A DNA stretch of 64,000 bases from Desulfosoma sp. (GCA_037481875.1 JBBFKY010000013.1:24888-88887), one strand, 5' to 3'. Positions 8,614 through 18,228 are shown, counted from the stretch's first letter. The notes: generated from the sequence alone by a model not told the origin. Made by a program: numbers and translations.

Positions 8614-9663
8614 ATGGATGTTCTCATGTCTTCATCGACACCGCTCTATGAACTAGACAGAGTCGTGCACATTTATGACGACCGGCCGGTTCTTTCCATC
8701 GAGCGTTGGTCGATGGCGCCGGGCGTTGTCTTGGGTCTCGTGGGCCCCAACGGAAGCGGAAAAAGCACGCTTCTTCGGCTCCTTGGCTTTGTCGAGTTCC
8801 CAGTCAGGGGTAGCATTTCGTTTCAAGGCCAAAGGGTCTCTCGGAATAACGCCCCGCACTTTCGCCAAGTCGTTACGTTGCTTCCCCAGAATCCCTACCT
8901 TTTAGATCGCACGGTGGCTGACAATGTGGCCTATGGGCTCTCTGTGCGAGGGATTCATCGGGATCGCACGGCCCGCGTGGCTGAGGCACTCCGATGGGTG
9001 GGATTGCTTCCCGAAGTCTTTGGACCTCGTTCGGTGCGCTCTCTTTCAGGAGGGGAAGCTCGTCGAGTGGCCTTGGCGGCGAGGCTTGTTTTGCGGCCTC
9101 ATGTGTTGCTGTTGGATGAGCCCACAGCCGAAATTGACATGGAGACCGCGTACCTTCTCCGTCAGGCGGCCTTGAAAGCCCGTGCGGTGTGGGGAACCAC
9201 AGTGGTCATGACCAGCCACGATTGGGGATGGCTTCTGGGGGTTTGTGACGAAATCCATCAGATGCATGGCGGGCGCCTTTTGGGTCGAGCTCCAATGAAC
9301 CTTTTTGAAGGTCCGTGGAATGATGCGGGTGTGCCAGGAAAAGTTTGGAAAGATCTTGGTGGGGGTCTGAAACTTATGCTTGCGCTCAACCGATCCCGTG
9401 GAGCCACAGCCGTTGTACCTTCGGAACATGTGAGCCTTTTTAAAAGTCTGCCTGAAAGCCTTAAAGATCGGCCCAATGTTTTTCAAGGAATCATCACGGA
9501 ACTTGCCCTTCATGGCCGAAACGACCTTATTTTGGTTACGGTGCGCCTGGCCGAAAGAAGCCTACTGGCGTCGGTTTCCAAGGATCGCGTGAGCGCCGAA
9601 GGTCTTCAGCTCGGAACCCCGGTGTGGGCTTGGATTCCTGAAGATCAATGCCGCTGGGTTTGA
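8614..9663 (+). CDS. tupC: Tungstate ABC transporter, ATP-binding protein
   Basis: Energises tungstate import. It is 349 aa with Walker A GPNGSGKST, Q-loop LLPQNPYLL, ABC signature LSGGEARRVALAA, Walker B VLLLDEPTAEID and the switch histidine in MTSHDWGW. The region after about residue 240 is a regulatory/TOBE-like extension (FQGIITELALHGRNDLILVTV), as found in ModC/TupC-type ATPases that respond to cytoplasmic oxyanion. The frame opens at 8563, but the ATG at 8614 has AAGGCGAG at good spacing, so it is preferred. It is the last gene of the tup operon. Confidence 0.88.
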   Translation: MDVLMSSSTPLYELDRVVHIYDDRPVLSIERWSMAPGVVLGLVGPNGSGKSTLLRLLGFVEFPVRGSISFQGQRVSRNNAPHFRQVVTLLPQNPYLLDRTVADNVAYGLSVRGIHRDRTARVAEALRWVGLLPEVFGPRSVRSLSGGEARRVALAARLVLRPHVLLLDEPTAEIDMETAYLLRQAALKARAVWGTTVVMTSHDWGWLLGVCDEIHQMHGGRLLGRAPMNLFEGPWNDAGVPGKVWKDLGGGLKLMLALNRSRGATAVVPSEHVSLFKSLPESLKDRPNVFQGIITELALHGRNDLILVTVRLAERSLLASVSKDRVSAEGLQLGTPVWAWIPEDQCRWV

Positions 9664-9779
9664 AATGTTTTGGCTTCCAGACAGGAATGCTGTGGGACCG
9701 ATCTATGACACGCCATCATTCTTTAAGTTTCCCGTGCCATGTGAGCTGTTGTCTAACAGGCGGCCTAATCTTTTGGAGA

Positions 9780-10322
9780 GATGGATGCCGGGGTAACCAC
9801 CAAGGCCGATCTGGCAGGCTTCGCTGCAATGGCGTGGACTCCATTTGTGTCCACAGAAGGCGAGGTTTTTAAGTACCAGAGGGGACACTCGATGGGCTTG
9901 ACGATGGCCCCTTGGGAACGTTGAATGGCATAGGTTTGAACAGGAACTTCAGAAGACAGCCGATTCCCTTCATAGAAGATAAGGCGACACAAAAAAACGA
10001 AAAGGTTTTGGAACGCATCGGGCGTCTCAAAGGAAAATACAGCATTGTGGCTCACTTCTATGAGATCCAAGTCAGTGGTAAAGAAAAAACAAAGCATGCA
10101 ATAACAATAACTTCAAAAAACGACAAACCTGGGCTAAAAGTCTCAAGAGGGCATGCTGCAAAGAAAATGTATTCAAAATCTGAGGAATCGGCCGTAGTCG
10201 GTCTTGCGCCCTTTCAGATATCGAGCGGTGACCGAAGATCAGCGTTCAAGCAGGTCGGCGGCAAAGACAAAATCGACTTGTGGCCGGAAATCTGGAGTCG
10301 GGCCTTCCTGAGAGCGTGTTAG
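9780..10322 (+). pseudogene. Decayed IS1634-like transposase remnant
   Basis: Two adjacent reading-frame fragments together resemble the C-terminal half of an IS1634-family transposase. The first (about 9780-9924) reads DAGVTTKADLAGFAAMAW and then reaches a stop. The second (from about 9912, in another frame) contains NEKVLERIGRLKGKYSIV and AHFYEIQV, a segment characteristic of that family as I recall it. No complete transposase, catalytic triad or terminal inverted repeats could be identified, so this is a broken remnant. The rest of 9664-10456 shows no gene. The family assignment is from memory of family sequences and is moderately secure. Confidence 0.5.
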
Positions 10323-10456
10323 AAATTTTCGGACCGACTCCCGCTTTCAGGTGGCTGAGTCGTGGTTTAACCTGATTGTTATCGATATGCGGTAGTCGAA
10401 ACGGGTGGCGTGTTTGTTCGAATGGTGTTGAGCGAATACTCAGGGTGGGAGGTCAT

Positions 10457-11446
10457 ATGAGAATATTGAACAATGGCGACAGCTCAACGCGGCGGAACCT
10501 TCGCGACATTTCTGTACTCTCCCGTGCCCAAGGGTGTCTTCTCGGCCAGCTTGCCGGTGACTCTCTAGGCAGCCTGGTGGAGTTTCGGACTCCGGATGAC
10601 ATTCGGCGGGAATACCCGAATGGCGTCCGTGAACTTGCCGATGGAGGCATGTGGAACACCATTGCCGGCCAACCGACCGACGATTCCGAAATGGCTCTTG
10701 CACTGGCCCGCTTGCTGGCGGCCCAGAGAAGATACGATCCCGAAGAAGCGAGAAAGGCCTACACCTTCTGGCTGAAATCCGGTCCCTTCGATTGTGGTAT
10801 GACAGTCGAAGCTGGTCTGCGGGGCCGTCCCAATCCGGACAGCCAGGCCAACGGCGCGATGATGAGGATCAGCCCGTTAGGCATCTTCGGAGCCAACCAC
10901 AACCTGGCGTTGGTTGCGGAGTGGGCACGGCAGGACGCGGCGATCACCCATCCCCATCCGGTCTGTCAGCAAGCGAACGCATTGTTCGCTATGGCGATTG
11001 CCTATGCCATCCGCGAGGGATGCGACGGCCGAAATCTCTACGAGCAGATTTTGACCTGGGCGGAAGACATGAAGGTGGATGGGAGCCTTTTGGAAGCGGT
11101 CCGAGGTGCCGCCGAATCACCGCCAGCGGATTATGTCCGCCTGCAGGGGTGGGTGTTGACGGCCTTTCGCAACGCCCTCTGGCAGCTTCTGTATGCCCCG
11201 AACCTGGAGGAAGCCGTTGTGGACACGGTCATGCGCGGGGGAGACACGGACACCAATGCCGCCATCTGTGGTGCACTTCTAGGCGCTGTCCACGGCCGGG
11301 ACGCCGTTCCCGCTCAGTGGGTCGAATCCGTCCTGAATTGCCGGCCCGCAGCGGGAAAACCGAATGTGCACCGTCCTCGGCCCGAGTGTTTCTGGCCGGT
11401 GGATGCCTTGGAGCTTGCGGAGCGGTTACTGGGGTTTGATCAGTGA
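10457..11446 (+). CDS. ADP-ribosylglycohydrolase family protein
   Basis: Predicted to remove ADP-ribose from proteins or small molecules; 329 aa. The DraG/ARH fold motifs are clear: GDSLGSLVEF near the N-terminus, PTDDSEMALAL (metal-binding T-D-D), a central AMMRISPLGIF, and GGDTDTNAAICGALLGA near the C-terminus (second metal-binding D-T-D). The ATG at 10457 follows GGGAGG and is preferred to an upstream in-frame ATG. No ADP-ribosyltransferase, macrodomain or nitrogenase gene is nearby, so the substrate is open. It stands alone between a transposase remnant and a 1.1-kb non-coding stretch, which suggests acquisition with mobile DNA. Confidence 0.88.
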   Translation: MRILNNGDSSTRRNLRDISVLSRAQGCLLGQLAGDSLGSLVEFRTPDDIRREYPNGVRELADGGMWNTIAGQPTDDSEMALALARLLAAQRRYDPEEARKAYTFWLKSGPFDCGMTVEAGLRGRPNPDSQANGAMMRISPLGIFGANHNLALVAEWARQDAAITHPHPVCQQANALFAMAIAYAIREGCDGRNLYEQILTWAEDMKVDGSLLEAVRGAAESPPADYVRLQGWVLTAFRNALWQLLYAPNLEEAVVDTVMRGGDTDTNAAICGALLGAVHGRDAVPAQWVESVLNCRPAAGKPNVHRPRPECFWPVDALELAERLLGFDQ

Positions 11447-12547
11447 GACATGTCGACGCACCAGGGAAAAGAAAGATCCTGATTGGGTGGGAGGGACGAA
11501 GTTACGCCGCGGTTAACACAAATTGACAAAATTCTGTTGTGACAAAGTGCTGTTTCCGGTCGAAGTGGCCCGAGGGATTGGATGATGTGGTTCAGCCACG
11601 AGTACCGCCGGCCTGGGTTTGGCATTTCCGACGACCTGGCAAAATTGGCCGAGGGCGACGGTAACGGCGGAGCGGCAGCCGACCGGCAGGTGGTACAAAA
11701 GCATGGCACTCGTGGGCCGCTACGTAGGCTTGCATTAGATATCAATTCTTTGTGCCGACCGATTGTCAGGGAAATTGATTTTGACACCGCTTTCGGCAAC
11801 TCAGGACCGACATACTCTTTGATAACCCGTTTATATGAAAACTTTTCGGTTAACGGCGGGACAAAGAAAACGTTTATGAAGAAGGTTGCACATGGGGAGC
11901 CAAAATGCAATCCGCTGATTTTAGCGGTTCTTGTTTCGCGCAAGACCCCGTGGAATGATCCCCTCGGGGTCTCGTCGTTTCACGCGTGTCCACCAAGACT
12001 TACCCCCGCCCGCCTGCACATTTACCCGGATTCTCCTTTTCGAAGCCCGTAGTCTGCGGACCGGGTGCGACTCTGGGTGTTGCGGGCGCTCACCGAAAAT
12101 GCCCTCTTCGAATTGTTCCGTTCTCAGTTTTTCAAATTGCGTTGCCTAACCCAATTTTGTCACAAATTAACTGAAAAAACCCAGATTGACCGACTCTGGT
12201 CCTCTCAGTCGATGAAAACACCTTTTTAGGAGGGTCAAAATTTTAATATACGTGGCGCTGCACATCCACCGTCATTGAAAGGATCTTCGGCGGATCGACC
12301 AGGTTTTTTGTCACGTCGTTTTCACGGCTCGTGTGTTTCAGGGCAAGTAAAGGAGCACGCCGAGGGTGTTACCCAGACCTTGGTCGGGCATGATGGAAAG
12401 GCTTGACGGAAGAGGGCGTAGGGCCAACCCTGCTGAGGGTGTCAGACAGACCTTGGTCGGGCGTGATGGAAGGGGCCGGTGGGGGCTGCAGGGCGGGATG
12501 GTCTGGTGCGGCTGGAATGGCTTTGGCCGCCCTGCAGTGCGGAAAGA
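11447..12547. other. 1.1-kb stretch without a convincing gene; possible mobile-element scar
   Basis: Open frames on both strands (for example 11582-12052 on plus) lack ribosome-binding sites and recognisable domains. A frame around 12062-12228 reads RLWVLRALTENALFELFRSQ and is protein-like but short. GACAAAATT near 11523 has its inverse AATTTTGTC near 12151, which could be ends of a degraded element. The stretch lies between the ADP-ribosylglycohydrolase and the convergent metG gene. Confidence 0.35.
12362..12473. repeat. Two-copy direct repeat, 73-bp spacing
   Basis: GAGGGTGT-n4-CAGACCTTGGTCGGGC-n-TGATGGAA occurs at 12362-12400 and again at 12435-12473 with only a few changes. It lies just beyond the 3' end of metG on the opposite strand, and its role is unknown. 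Confidence 0.75.
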
Positions 12548-14500
12548 TCACGAAACTTTGGAACCCGGCACAGTGGGAGCGTCCGTGGTGATGAGGCGAA
12601 GACCTTGCGGGTCATGGGCGGCCAGAATCATGCCTTGGGATTCGACGCCCATGAGGCGTACCGGTTTAAGGTTGGCTACCAGAATGACGGTTTTGCCCAC
12701 GAGATCTTCTGGGGCGTAATGTTCTCCGATTCCGGCAACAACCTGCCGTTTTTCCCCGAGATCCACCGTAAGCTGCACAAGCTTTTTGGATTTTGCCACC
12801 CGTTGAGCCGCCACCACCGTGCCCACTCGTAAATCCAATCTCTGAAATTCCTCAATACCGATGAGACCGTCTTGAGCTTCGGTTCGGCTCAGAGAAGTGT
12901 CCTTTTTTGCCGAAGCCGTCTCGGGTTTCTTAGGCGGGGCTTCCTCGCGGGCAGCCGATTTTTTCGTATCTACCCGAGGGAATAGGGCTTCCCCTTTTTC
13001 CACGGCTGTTCCTTCCACCAGGCTTCCCCATACGGCTTCACGGTCCAGACGCACTTCCAGAGCCTTGCGTGCTATCCCAAGCCGGGAAAGCATTTTTTCA
13101 GCGGTTTCGGGCATAAAGGGGGTGATAAGCACAGCCACGGTCTTGTTCACTTCCAACAAGGTGCGTATCACCCTTTGCAGGCGACCGCGACGGGAAGCCT
13201 CTTTGGCAAGATCCCAAGGGGCTGTGCGATCGATGTATTTGTTGGCCGCATTAATAACTTCCCAGACGGCCATCAGGGCTTTATGGAAGGCCAGTTGCGG
13301 TATTTCCTGTCGATAGACATCTATGGTTTGTTCCAAGAGATGTCTCAGTTCCGTATCCTCGGGTTCTTCCGGATCTCCCCACGGCGGCACCGACCCCGCG
13401 AAATATCGAGCGGTCATGGCCAAAGTGCGGCTGAACAGATTGCCCAAATCGTTGGCCAGATCCGCATTGAGACGCTGCACAAGGGCTTCCTCACTGAAAT
13501 TGGCGTCAAGCCCAAAAACCATTTCACGAAGCAGAAAATACCGAAAGGCATCCAGGCCGTAGGTGGGAGCCAGATCCAAGGGACGCACCACCGTGCCGCG
13601 ACTCTTGCTCATTTTGCCTTCATTGATTTTCCAATACCCATGCACATTGAGATGCCGGTACGGTGCAATGCCGGCGGCTTTGAGCATGGTAGGCCAAAAG
13701 ATGCCGTGGGGTTTCAGAATATCCTTGGCAATGAGGTGTTGGGCGACAGGCCAAAATTTCTGAAACAGTTCTCCATTCGGGTAGCCCAGACCGGACACGT
13801 AGTTGATCAGGGCATCAAACCATACATAGGTCACGAACCGTTCATCAAAAGGCAGAGGGATACCCCAGCTCAGCCGTTCCCGAGGCCGTGAAATACAGAG
13901 GTCTTCCAAAGGTTCCCGCAGAAAAGCCAAAACCTCGTTCTTGTAACGTTCCGGCCGAATAAAATCCGGGTTTTTTTCGATATGATCAATAAGCCAATCC
14001 TGATAGGCGCTCATGCGAAAAAAATAGTTGGCTTCTTCCCGTTCCACGGGTTCTTTGTCATGATCAGGGCATTTGCCGTTCACCATTTCCCGTTCCGTGA
14101 TGAAACGTTCGCAACCCACGCAGTAGAGTCCTCGATAGGTATCGAAATAAATGTCCCCCTTGTCGTAAACCTTTTGAAGAATGTCTTGCACCGCGCGCAC
14201 ATGGCGAGCTTCGGTGGTGCGTATAAAATCGTTGTGGCTGATGTTCAGTTTTGGCCAGGTTTCTCGAAACAAGGCGCTGATGCGGTCCGCATAGCTTTTG
14301 GGATCGGTTCCCGCGGCTTCGGCCGCCTGCACGATTTTGTCTCCGTGTTCGTCAGTTCCCGTGAGGAAATAGGTTTCATAACCCATGAGGCGATAAAACC
14401 GGTTCAATACATCGGCCACAATGGTTGTGTACGCATGACCGATATGGGGTTCCGCATTGACATAATAGATGGGCGTCGTGATGTAGAAGCGTTGTTCCAT
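12548..14500 (-). CDS. metG: Methionyl-tRNA synthetase
   Basis: Charges tRNA-Met with methionine; cytoplasmic, 650 aa. The class I signatures are present: PHIGHAYTT near residue 18 and KMSKSRGT around residue 295. A zinc-knuckle region YCVGCERF...GKCPDHDKEP lies in the connective peptide. After the anticodon-binding domain, a Lys/Glu/Ala-rich linker (residues about 510-545) leads to a C-terminal tRNA-binding (EMAP-II/Trbp111-like) domain with FQRLDLRVGTVVAAQRV and LVANLKPVRLMGVESQGM. It begins 3 bp after the ricT stop and is the last gene of a minus-strand operon, an order (tmk-holB-ricT-metG) seen in many bacteria. Confidence 0.96.
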   Translation of the reverse strand: MEQRFYITTPIYYVNAEPHIGHAYTTIVADVLNRFYRLMGYETYFLTGTDEHGDKIVQAAEAAGTDPKSYADRISALFRETWPKLNISHNDFIRTTEARHVRAVQDILQKVYDKGDIYFDTYRGLYCVGCERFITEREMVNGKCPDHDKEPVEREEANYFFRMSAYQDWLIDHIEKNPDFIRPERYKNEVLAFLREPLEDLCISRPRERLSWGIPLPFDERFVTYVWFDALINYVSGLGYPNGELFQKFWPVAQHLIAKDILKPHGIFWPTMLKAAGIAPYRHLNVHGYWKINEGKMSKSRGTVVRPLDLAPTYGLDAFRYFLLREMVFGLDANFSEEALVQRLNADLANDLGNLFSRTLAMTARYFAGSVPPWGDPEEPEDTELRHLLEQTIDVYRQEIPQLAFHKALMAVWEVINAANKYIDRTAPWDLAKEASRRGRLQRVIRTLLEVNKTVAVLITPFMPETAEKMLSRLGIARKALEVRLDREAVWGSLVEGTAVEKGEALFPRVDTKKSAAREEAPPKKPETASAKKDTSLSRTEAQDGLIGIEEFQRLDLRVGTVVAAQRVAKSKKLVQLTVDLGEKRQVVAGIGEHYAPEDLVGKTVILVANLKPVRLMGVESQGMILAAHDPQGLRLITTDAPTVPGSKVS

Positions 14501-14503
14501 GCT

Positions 14504-15454
14504 TTATCTTCCTTCTTCGTCGTCATCATCATGGTCGTCGTCTTCGTCGTCGGCATTGTGGTCGGGATCCAAGACGGTTTTTTTCAAGGAGTCCTGATTC
14601 GCGGGAGAAGCCGACAGAGCCTCACGGCGGCACGGCGGCAGGCTTGAGGAGACCTCCGGCAAAGGTCCATAGGAAATTTCCACTTCCTCACCGCTTTCCA
14701 AAAGCACGGTGATGGTGCGATCCATAACATTTTGACGAATCACCTTGCCGCGACCTTTAGGGGTGTCCACTTTCTTGCCCAATTTGGGCATGCCTTGCTT
14801 GTATTCCCGATACACATCGTATTCGTACTGAAGGCAACACATGAGCCGCCCGCAGGCGCCGGAAATCTTGCCGGGATTGAGACTCAAGTTTTGTTCCTTA
14901 GCCATTTTGATGGAAACAGGATGAAAGGAACGCAGAAAGGTGGCACAGCACAAAGGCCTTCCACAGGTTCCCAATCCTCCCACCATCTTGGCCTGATTAC
15001 GGACACCGATTTGTCTAAGTTCCACTCGAGTGCGATAACGGCGCACCAGATCTTTCACCAGCTCTCGAAAATCCACACGGGTTTCCGCCGTAAAATAAAA
15101 GATGATTTTGGATCGATCAAAAAAGCATTCCACATCCACAAGGTTCATGGGTAGGTTCAATGCCTGAATGCGTTCCAAGCAAAACCTTTCCGCTTCTTCT
15201 TCAAAGCGCATGTTATCGAAGTGTTTTTCGATCTCTTCCGGATTGGCGGGTCGTTCTATCGTTTTAATGTCCTTGGGATGCACGTCGAGATTTCTCTTGC
15301 ACGGCCCTTCCACAACTTCTCCCAAGCCCATACCCTGCTCGGTATGAACGATTACGTAATCACCTTTGCGAACATCCCAATTTCCGGGATCAAAGTGATA
15401 GACCTTTCCTCCCTCTCGGAAACGGATACCGATAACCTTTTCCACTTTGTCCAT
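14504..15454 (-). CDS. ricT: PSP1-domain regulatory protein RicT (YaaT)
   Basis: 316-aa homologue of Bacillus YaaT/RicT, which with partners modulates RNase Y and phosphorelay activity and binds Fe-S via conserved cysteines. The core carries the family's cysteine-rich stretch GGLGTCGRPLCCATFLRSF and SGACGRLMCCLQYEYD. The start at 15454 is favoured because AAAGG sits 9 bp upstream; the in-frame ATG three codons earlier is too close to it. The C-terminus ends in an unusual Asp/His/Glu tail (NADDEDDDHDDDDEEGR) encoded by GAC/GAT runs. It overlaps the end of holB by 65 bp and directly precedes metG. Its biochemical role in this phylum is inferred only from the family. Confidence 0.88.
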   Translation of the reverse strand: MDKVEKVIGIRFREGGKVYHFDPGNWDVRKGDYVIVHTEQGMGLGEVVEGPCKRNLDVHPKDIKTIERPANPEEIEKHFDNMRFEEEAERFCLERIQALNLPMNLVDVECFFDRSKIIFYFTAETRVDFRELVKDLVRRYRTRVELRQIGVRNQAKMVGGLGTCGRPLCCATFLRSFHPVSIKMAKEQNLSLNPGKISGACGRLMCCLQYEYDVYREYKQGMPKLGKKVDTPKGRGKVIRQNVMDRTITVLLESGEEVEISYGPLPEVSSSLPPCRREALSASPANQDSLKKTVLDPDHNADDEDDDHDDDDEEGR

Positions 15455-16460
15455 ACACCACATCCTTTATCTTCAGACACACGGCTTCCAGCAGAAGCTG
15501 TTTGGCCGCGTGTGCCTTAAGGTGCTGCAGAGCGGTTTCTAGCACTTCAAGCACATGCACCAGACTTTCCACCCGTGAATGCTTCCATGGAGCTCGAGCC
15601 ACGGGGGCGGCTTCGGTGCACGTAGTGTTTGCGGACGACTTCAGGTGAGTCACCAAAACCTCACGCACGGCGAACTTAATACATTCCAAGTCTTGTTCCA
15701 AGTTTTCCGTTTCTTTAGCCCATTGGGCCACATCCTGAAAAAAGTCGATCATAGGGCTTTGAAGAATTTTTTCCAGCCGCTCCATCACACTTTCCATGCG
15801 TTCCAAAAGCTTTTCCTGAGCCCATGCGCGGGCTTTTTCCAAACTTCCGAAGCTCAGGTGCGCAAGGCGAAGGGCGGTTTCTTCATCCAGGGACATTTCA
15901 TCTCGAAGCGTTTCGGCCACGCTTTGAGGATCCAAAGGACGGCATCGTAGGTGGCAACAACGCGAGACGATGGTCGGCATCAGGTTGTAGGGTTCCGGCG
16001 CCAACAACAGAAAAACGTTGGATGCCGGAGGTTCTTCCAGGATTTTGAGCAAGGCGTTGGCGGCTTCCTCGGTAAGGTCCTGACAATCCTCAAGGATGAT
16101 CACCCGTCTTCGGCCTTCATAGGGATGGACACGGCATCTTTCCTTGAGGCTTCGAATTTGAGCCAGTTTAATGGCGGATCCGTCCTTGGAAATGACCATG
16201 ACGTCAGGATGCACACCTCGGACAATCTTGCTGCAGGACACACAACGCCCACAGGCCATGATCGGTGACGACTCGTTTTGGGAAAGCTCCATTTTTTCCG
16301 AGCAGTTCAAGGCTTTGGCGACTTCCAAGGCCAGAGCCTTTTTGCCGACTCCGGGCATACCGGTAAAGAGCAGGGCATGAGGAAGTTTGCCCTTCCGAAT
16401 CATACGCAAGAGCACATGTTGTGCCTGAGGTTGTCCTGTAAAGACTTGATGCAAGGACAT
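15390..16460 (-). CDS. holB: DNA polymerase III, delta-prime subunit
   Basis: Clamp-loader AAA+ protein, 356 aa. It has a P-loop-like MPGVGKKALALEVAKAL, the four-cysteine zinc module C-x8-C-x2-C-x2-C region ending GRCVSCSKIVRG, ILEDCQDLTEEAANALLKILEEPP (Walker B and sensor region) and the SRC motif VSRCCHLRCRPL. It starts 3 bp after tmk stops. The reading frame runs 65 bp into ricT, a longer overlap than usual; the last ~20 residues (VYGQSGKGYRYPF onward) look like a dispensable extension. Confidence 0.92.
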   Translation of the reverse strand: MSLHQVFTGQPQAQHVLLRMIRKGKLPHALLFTGMPGVGKKALALEVAKALNCSEKMELSQNESSPIMACGRCVSCSKIVRGVHPDVMVISKDGSAIKLAQIRSLKERCRVHPYEGRRRVIILEDCQDLTEEAANALLKILEEPPASNVFLLLAPEPYNLMPTIVSRCCHLRCRPLDPQSVAETLRDEMSLDEETALRLAHLSFGSLEKARAWAQEKLLERMESVMERLEKILQSPMIDFFQDVAQWAKETENLEQDLECIKFAVREVLVTHLKSSANTTCTEAAPVARAPWKHSRVESLVHVLEVLETALQHLKAHAAKQLLLEAVCLKIKDVVYGQSGKGYRYPFPRGRKGLSL

Positions 16461-16463
16461 GGG

Positions 16464-17138
16464 TCATTTCCTACTTCGGAAGTCTTCCTCGACTTTGGGC
16501 CGTGTGGCCTCGAGAGCCGTCATCACATCCTCGATCACTTTCGGTAAATCCTGTGCGGCATCGATCACAATAAAGCGCTTTGGATCTCGACGGGCCAGGT
16601 CCAGATACCCATGACGTACCTTTTCCAGAAACGTCAGACCTTCTTGTTCCATTCGGTCTCGCGTCACCGAACGCTGTGACAAACGCCGCCAGGCGACGGT
16701 TACCTCACAGTCCAAAAGCACAGTGATGTCCGGAAACAAAGAGCCGAGCACCACTTTCTGAAGATCTTGCACACGTTCGGCTCCCAGACCTCGACCCCAA
16801 CCCTGGTAGGCTACGGTTGCGTCCCGAAAACGATCGGCGAGAATCCAGACACCCTGTTCCAAACAGGGGACGATGGTTTCGAATACGTGTTGCGCCTGAC
16901 TAGCTGCATAAAGACAGGTTTCCGCCCATGGAGCTATGGGGGAAAGCCGAGGTTCCAAAAGAAGATTACGGATTCTTTCGCCCAACCTTGTGCCGCCCGG
17001 TTCACGAATCACCCGTACCTTGTGGCCCAAGCCTTCGATCCAGCGGCGGACATGATCCAAAATCGTGCTTTTACCCGAACCGTCAATGCCTTCCACACTG
17101 AGAAAAACGCCGCGCACAAAAGGTTCATGCGTCCTCAT
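16464..17138 (-). CDS. tmk: Thymidylate kinase
   Basis: Phosphorylates dTMP to dTDP. It is 224 aa with P-loop EGIDGSGKST, the DR-x motif LADRFRDATVAYQGWGRG and LID-region arginines in RRLSQRSVTRDRMEQEG. The frame stays open upstream, but the ATG at 17138 has AAAGG about 9 bp before it, fits the family N-terminus and is used here. It overlaps the end of the HD-domain gene by 14 bp and is followed by holB after 3 bp, consistent with one transcription unit. Confidence 0.93.
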   Translation of the reverse strand: MRTHEPFVRGVFLSVEGIDGSGKSTILDHVRRWIEGLGHKVRVIREPGGTRLGERIRNLLLEPRLSPIAPWAETCLYAASQAQHVFETIVPCLEQGVWILADRFRDATVAYQGWGRGLGAERVQDLQKVVLGSLFPDITVLLDCEVTVAWRRLSQRSVTRDRMEQEGLTFLEKVRHGYLDLARRDPKRFIVIDAAQDLPKVIEDVMTALEATRPKVEEDFRSRK

Positions 17139-18228
17139 GGCTTGAACCTTTTCGAGCAGCTTCCGGCCACAATGGCAGCTGAAAGGATTCTCGAACGGTA
17201 CCGTCACGGGAAAGTGCCGAAGAAGCTTCTACAGGGGGCGACTCATTACGATAGCCTCGATAAAAATATCTGCCATAAAGCGACTGATAAGCCGTCCATG
17301 CCGATTCGGGATCCTCATTCTTGGACAAAATATCGTCCAGGCTGTTCATGCGAGCGTCCAGATCATCGGCAAGGTGCAAAGCCAAAGCTTCTCGAGTCAT
17401 GGGCTTCTGAACAGCGCCGTATTCCGTTTCCCCATGATGGCTTAGAATCAAATGCTTCAGAAGCATACCGGTTTCGGGAGGAAAATCCTTGCACAAAGCC
17501 AGTTTGCTGTTGAGGATTTCCACTCCCAAAACCATATGACCTACCAATCGCCCTTCGTCCGAATAGTCGATTACCAGGTCATAAGTGTATTCTTGAACTT
17601 TGCCGATGTCGTGAAGAAAGGCTCCCATGAGCAGCAGTTCTCGGTCCAAGGACGTATACTGATCGGCGATGACCGTCGTCAGGCGCATGACCCCTACGGT
17701 GTGTTCCAGAAGACCGCCGAGATAAGCGTGATGGACGGATTTGGCTCCCGGAGCTTTTCGAAAACGTTGCATGAGGGTTTTGTCTGAGCACAAAAACTTG
17801 GCCAGGGTTCGTAGCGGCTTTTGGGTCAGCTTTTGAAGCATGCCTTGAAGCTCATTCCACAATTGGTTTATGTCCCTGGGGCACACGGGAAGAAAATCCC
17901 CTGGATTCACCTTTGCCATGGGCACCGGCTCAAAACTATGCACATGAATCTGGATTTCATCGCGAAACAGTTCACTGCGCCCTTGAACTTGAAACACCTT
18001 GTGCCCGGCCATAGCTTGGGACGCTTCCTCGGCGTTTTCCCATAGCCGAGCCGTGAGGCTCCCGGTTTTATCCCGAAGCTTCAGCGTGAGAAAAGGCTTG
18101 CCGTTTTTGGTGGTGCGCAGTTGTTTTTCGTCCACCACAAAAACGCCGGTCACCTCTTGGTTCGGCCCAATATCGGAAATACGGTGCATTATCGAATCTT
18201 TCTTGGAACGAGAAGCTTCATCGTTCAT
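17125..18228 (-). CDS. OB-fold/HD-domain 3'-5' exonuclease, YhaM-like
   Basis: 367-aa protein with an N-terminal OB-fold nucleic-acid-binding domain (about residues 25-115; TLKLRDKTGSLTARLWENAEE is its strand-turn core) and a central HD metal-phosphohydrolase domain (SVHHAYLGGLLEHTVGVMRL, then GAFLHDIGKVQEY, then LILSHHGETEYG). This order matches Bacillus YhaM, a 3'-5' exoribonuclease. The C-terminal 60 residues are low in conservation. The start at 18228 is the first ATG; a second in-frame ATG at 18189 could also serve. It heads the tmk-holB-ricT-metG operon. Confidence 0.85.
   Translation of the reverse strand: MNDEASRSKKDSIMHRISDIGPNQEVTGVFVVDEKQLRTTKNGKPFLTLKLRDKTGSLTARLWENAEEASQAMAGHKVFQVQGRSELFRDEIQIHVHSFEPVPMAKVNPGDFLPVCPRDINQLWNELQGMLQKLTQKPLRTLAKFLCSDKTLMQRFRKAPGAKSVHHAYLGGLLEHTVGVMRLTTVIADQYTSLDRELLLMGAFLHDIGKVQEYTYDLVIDYSDEGRLVGHMVLGVEILNSKLALCKDFPPETGMLLKHLILSHHGETEYGAVQKPMTREALALHLADDLDARMNSLDDILSKNEDPESAWTAYQSLYGRYFYRGYRNESPPVEASSALSRDGTVRESFQLPLWPEAARKGSSHEDA

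Noticed and set aside
11582..12052. 156-aa open frame after the ADP-ribosylglycohydrolase
   Set aside because: Weak start context, no recognisable domain and an overlapping antisense frame of similar length; not enough to call a gene.
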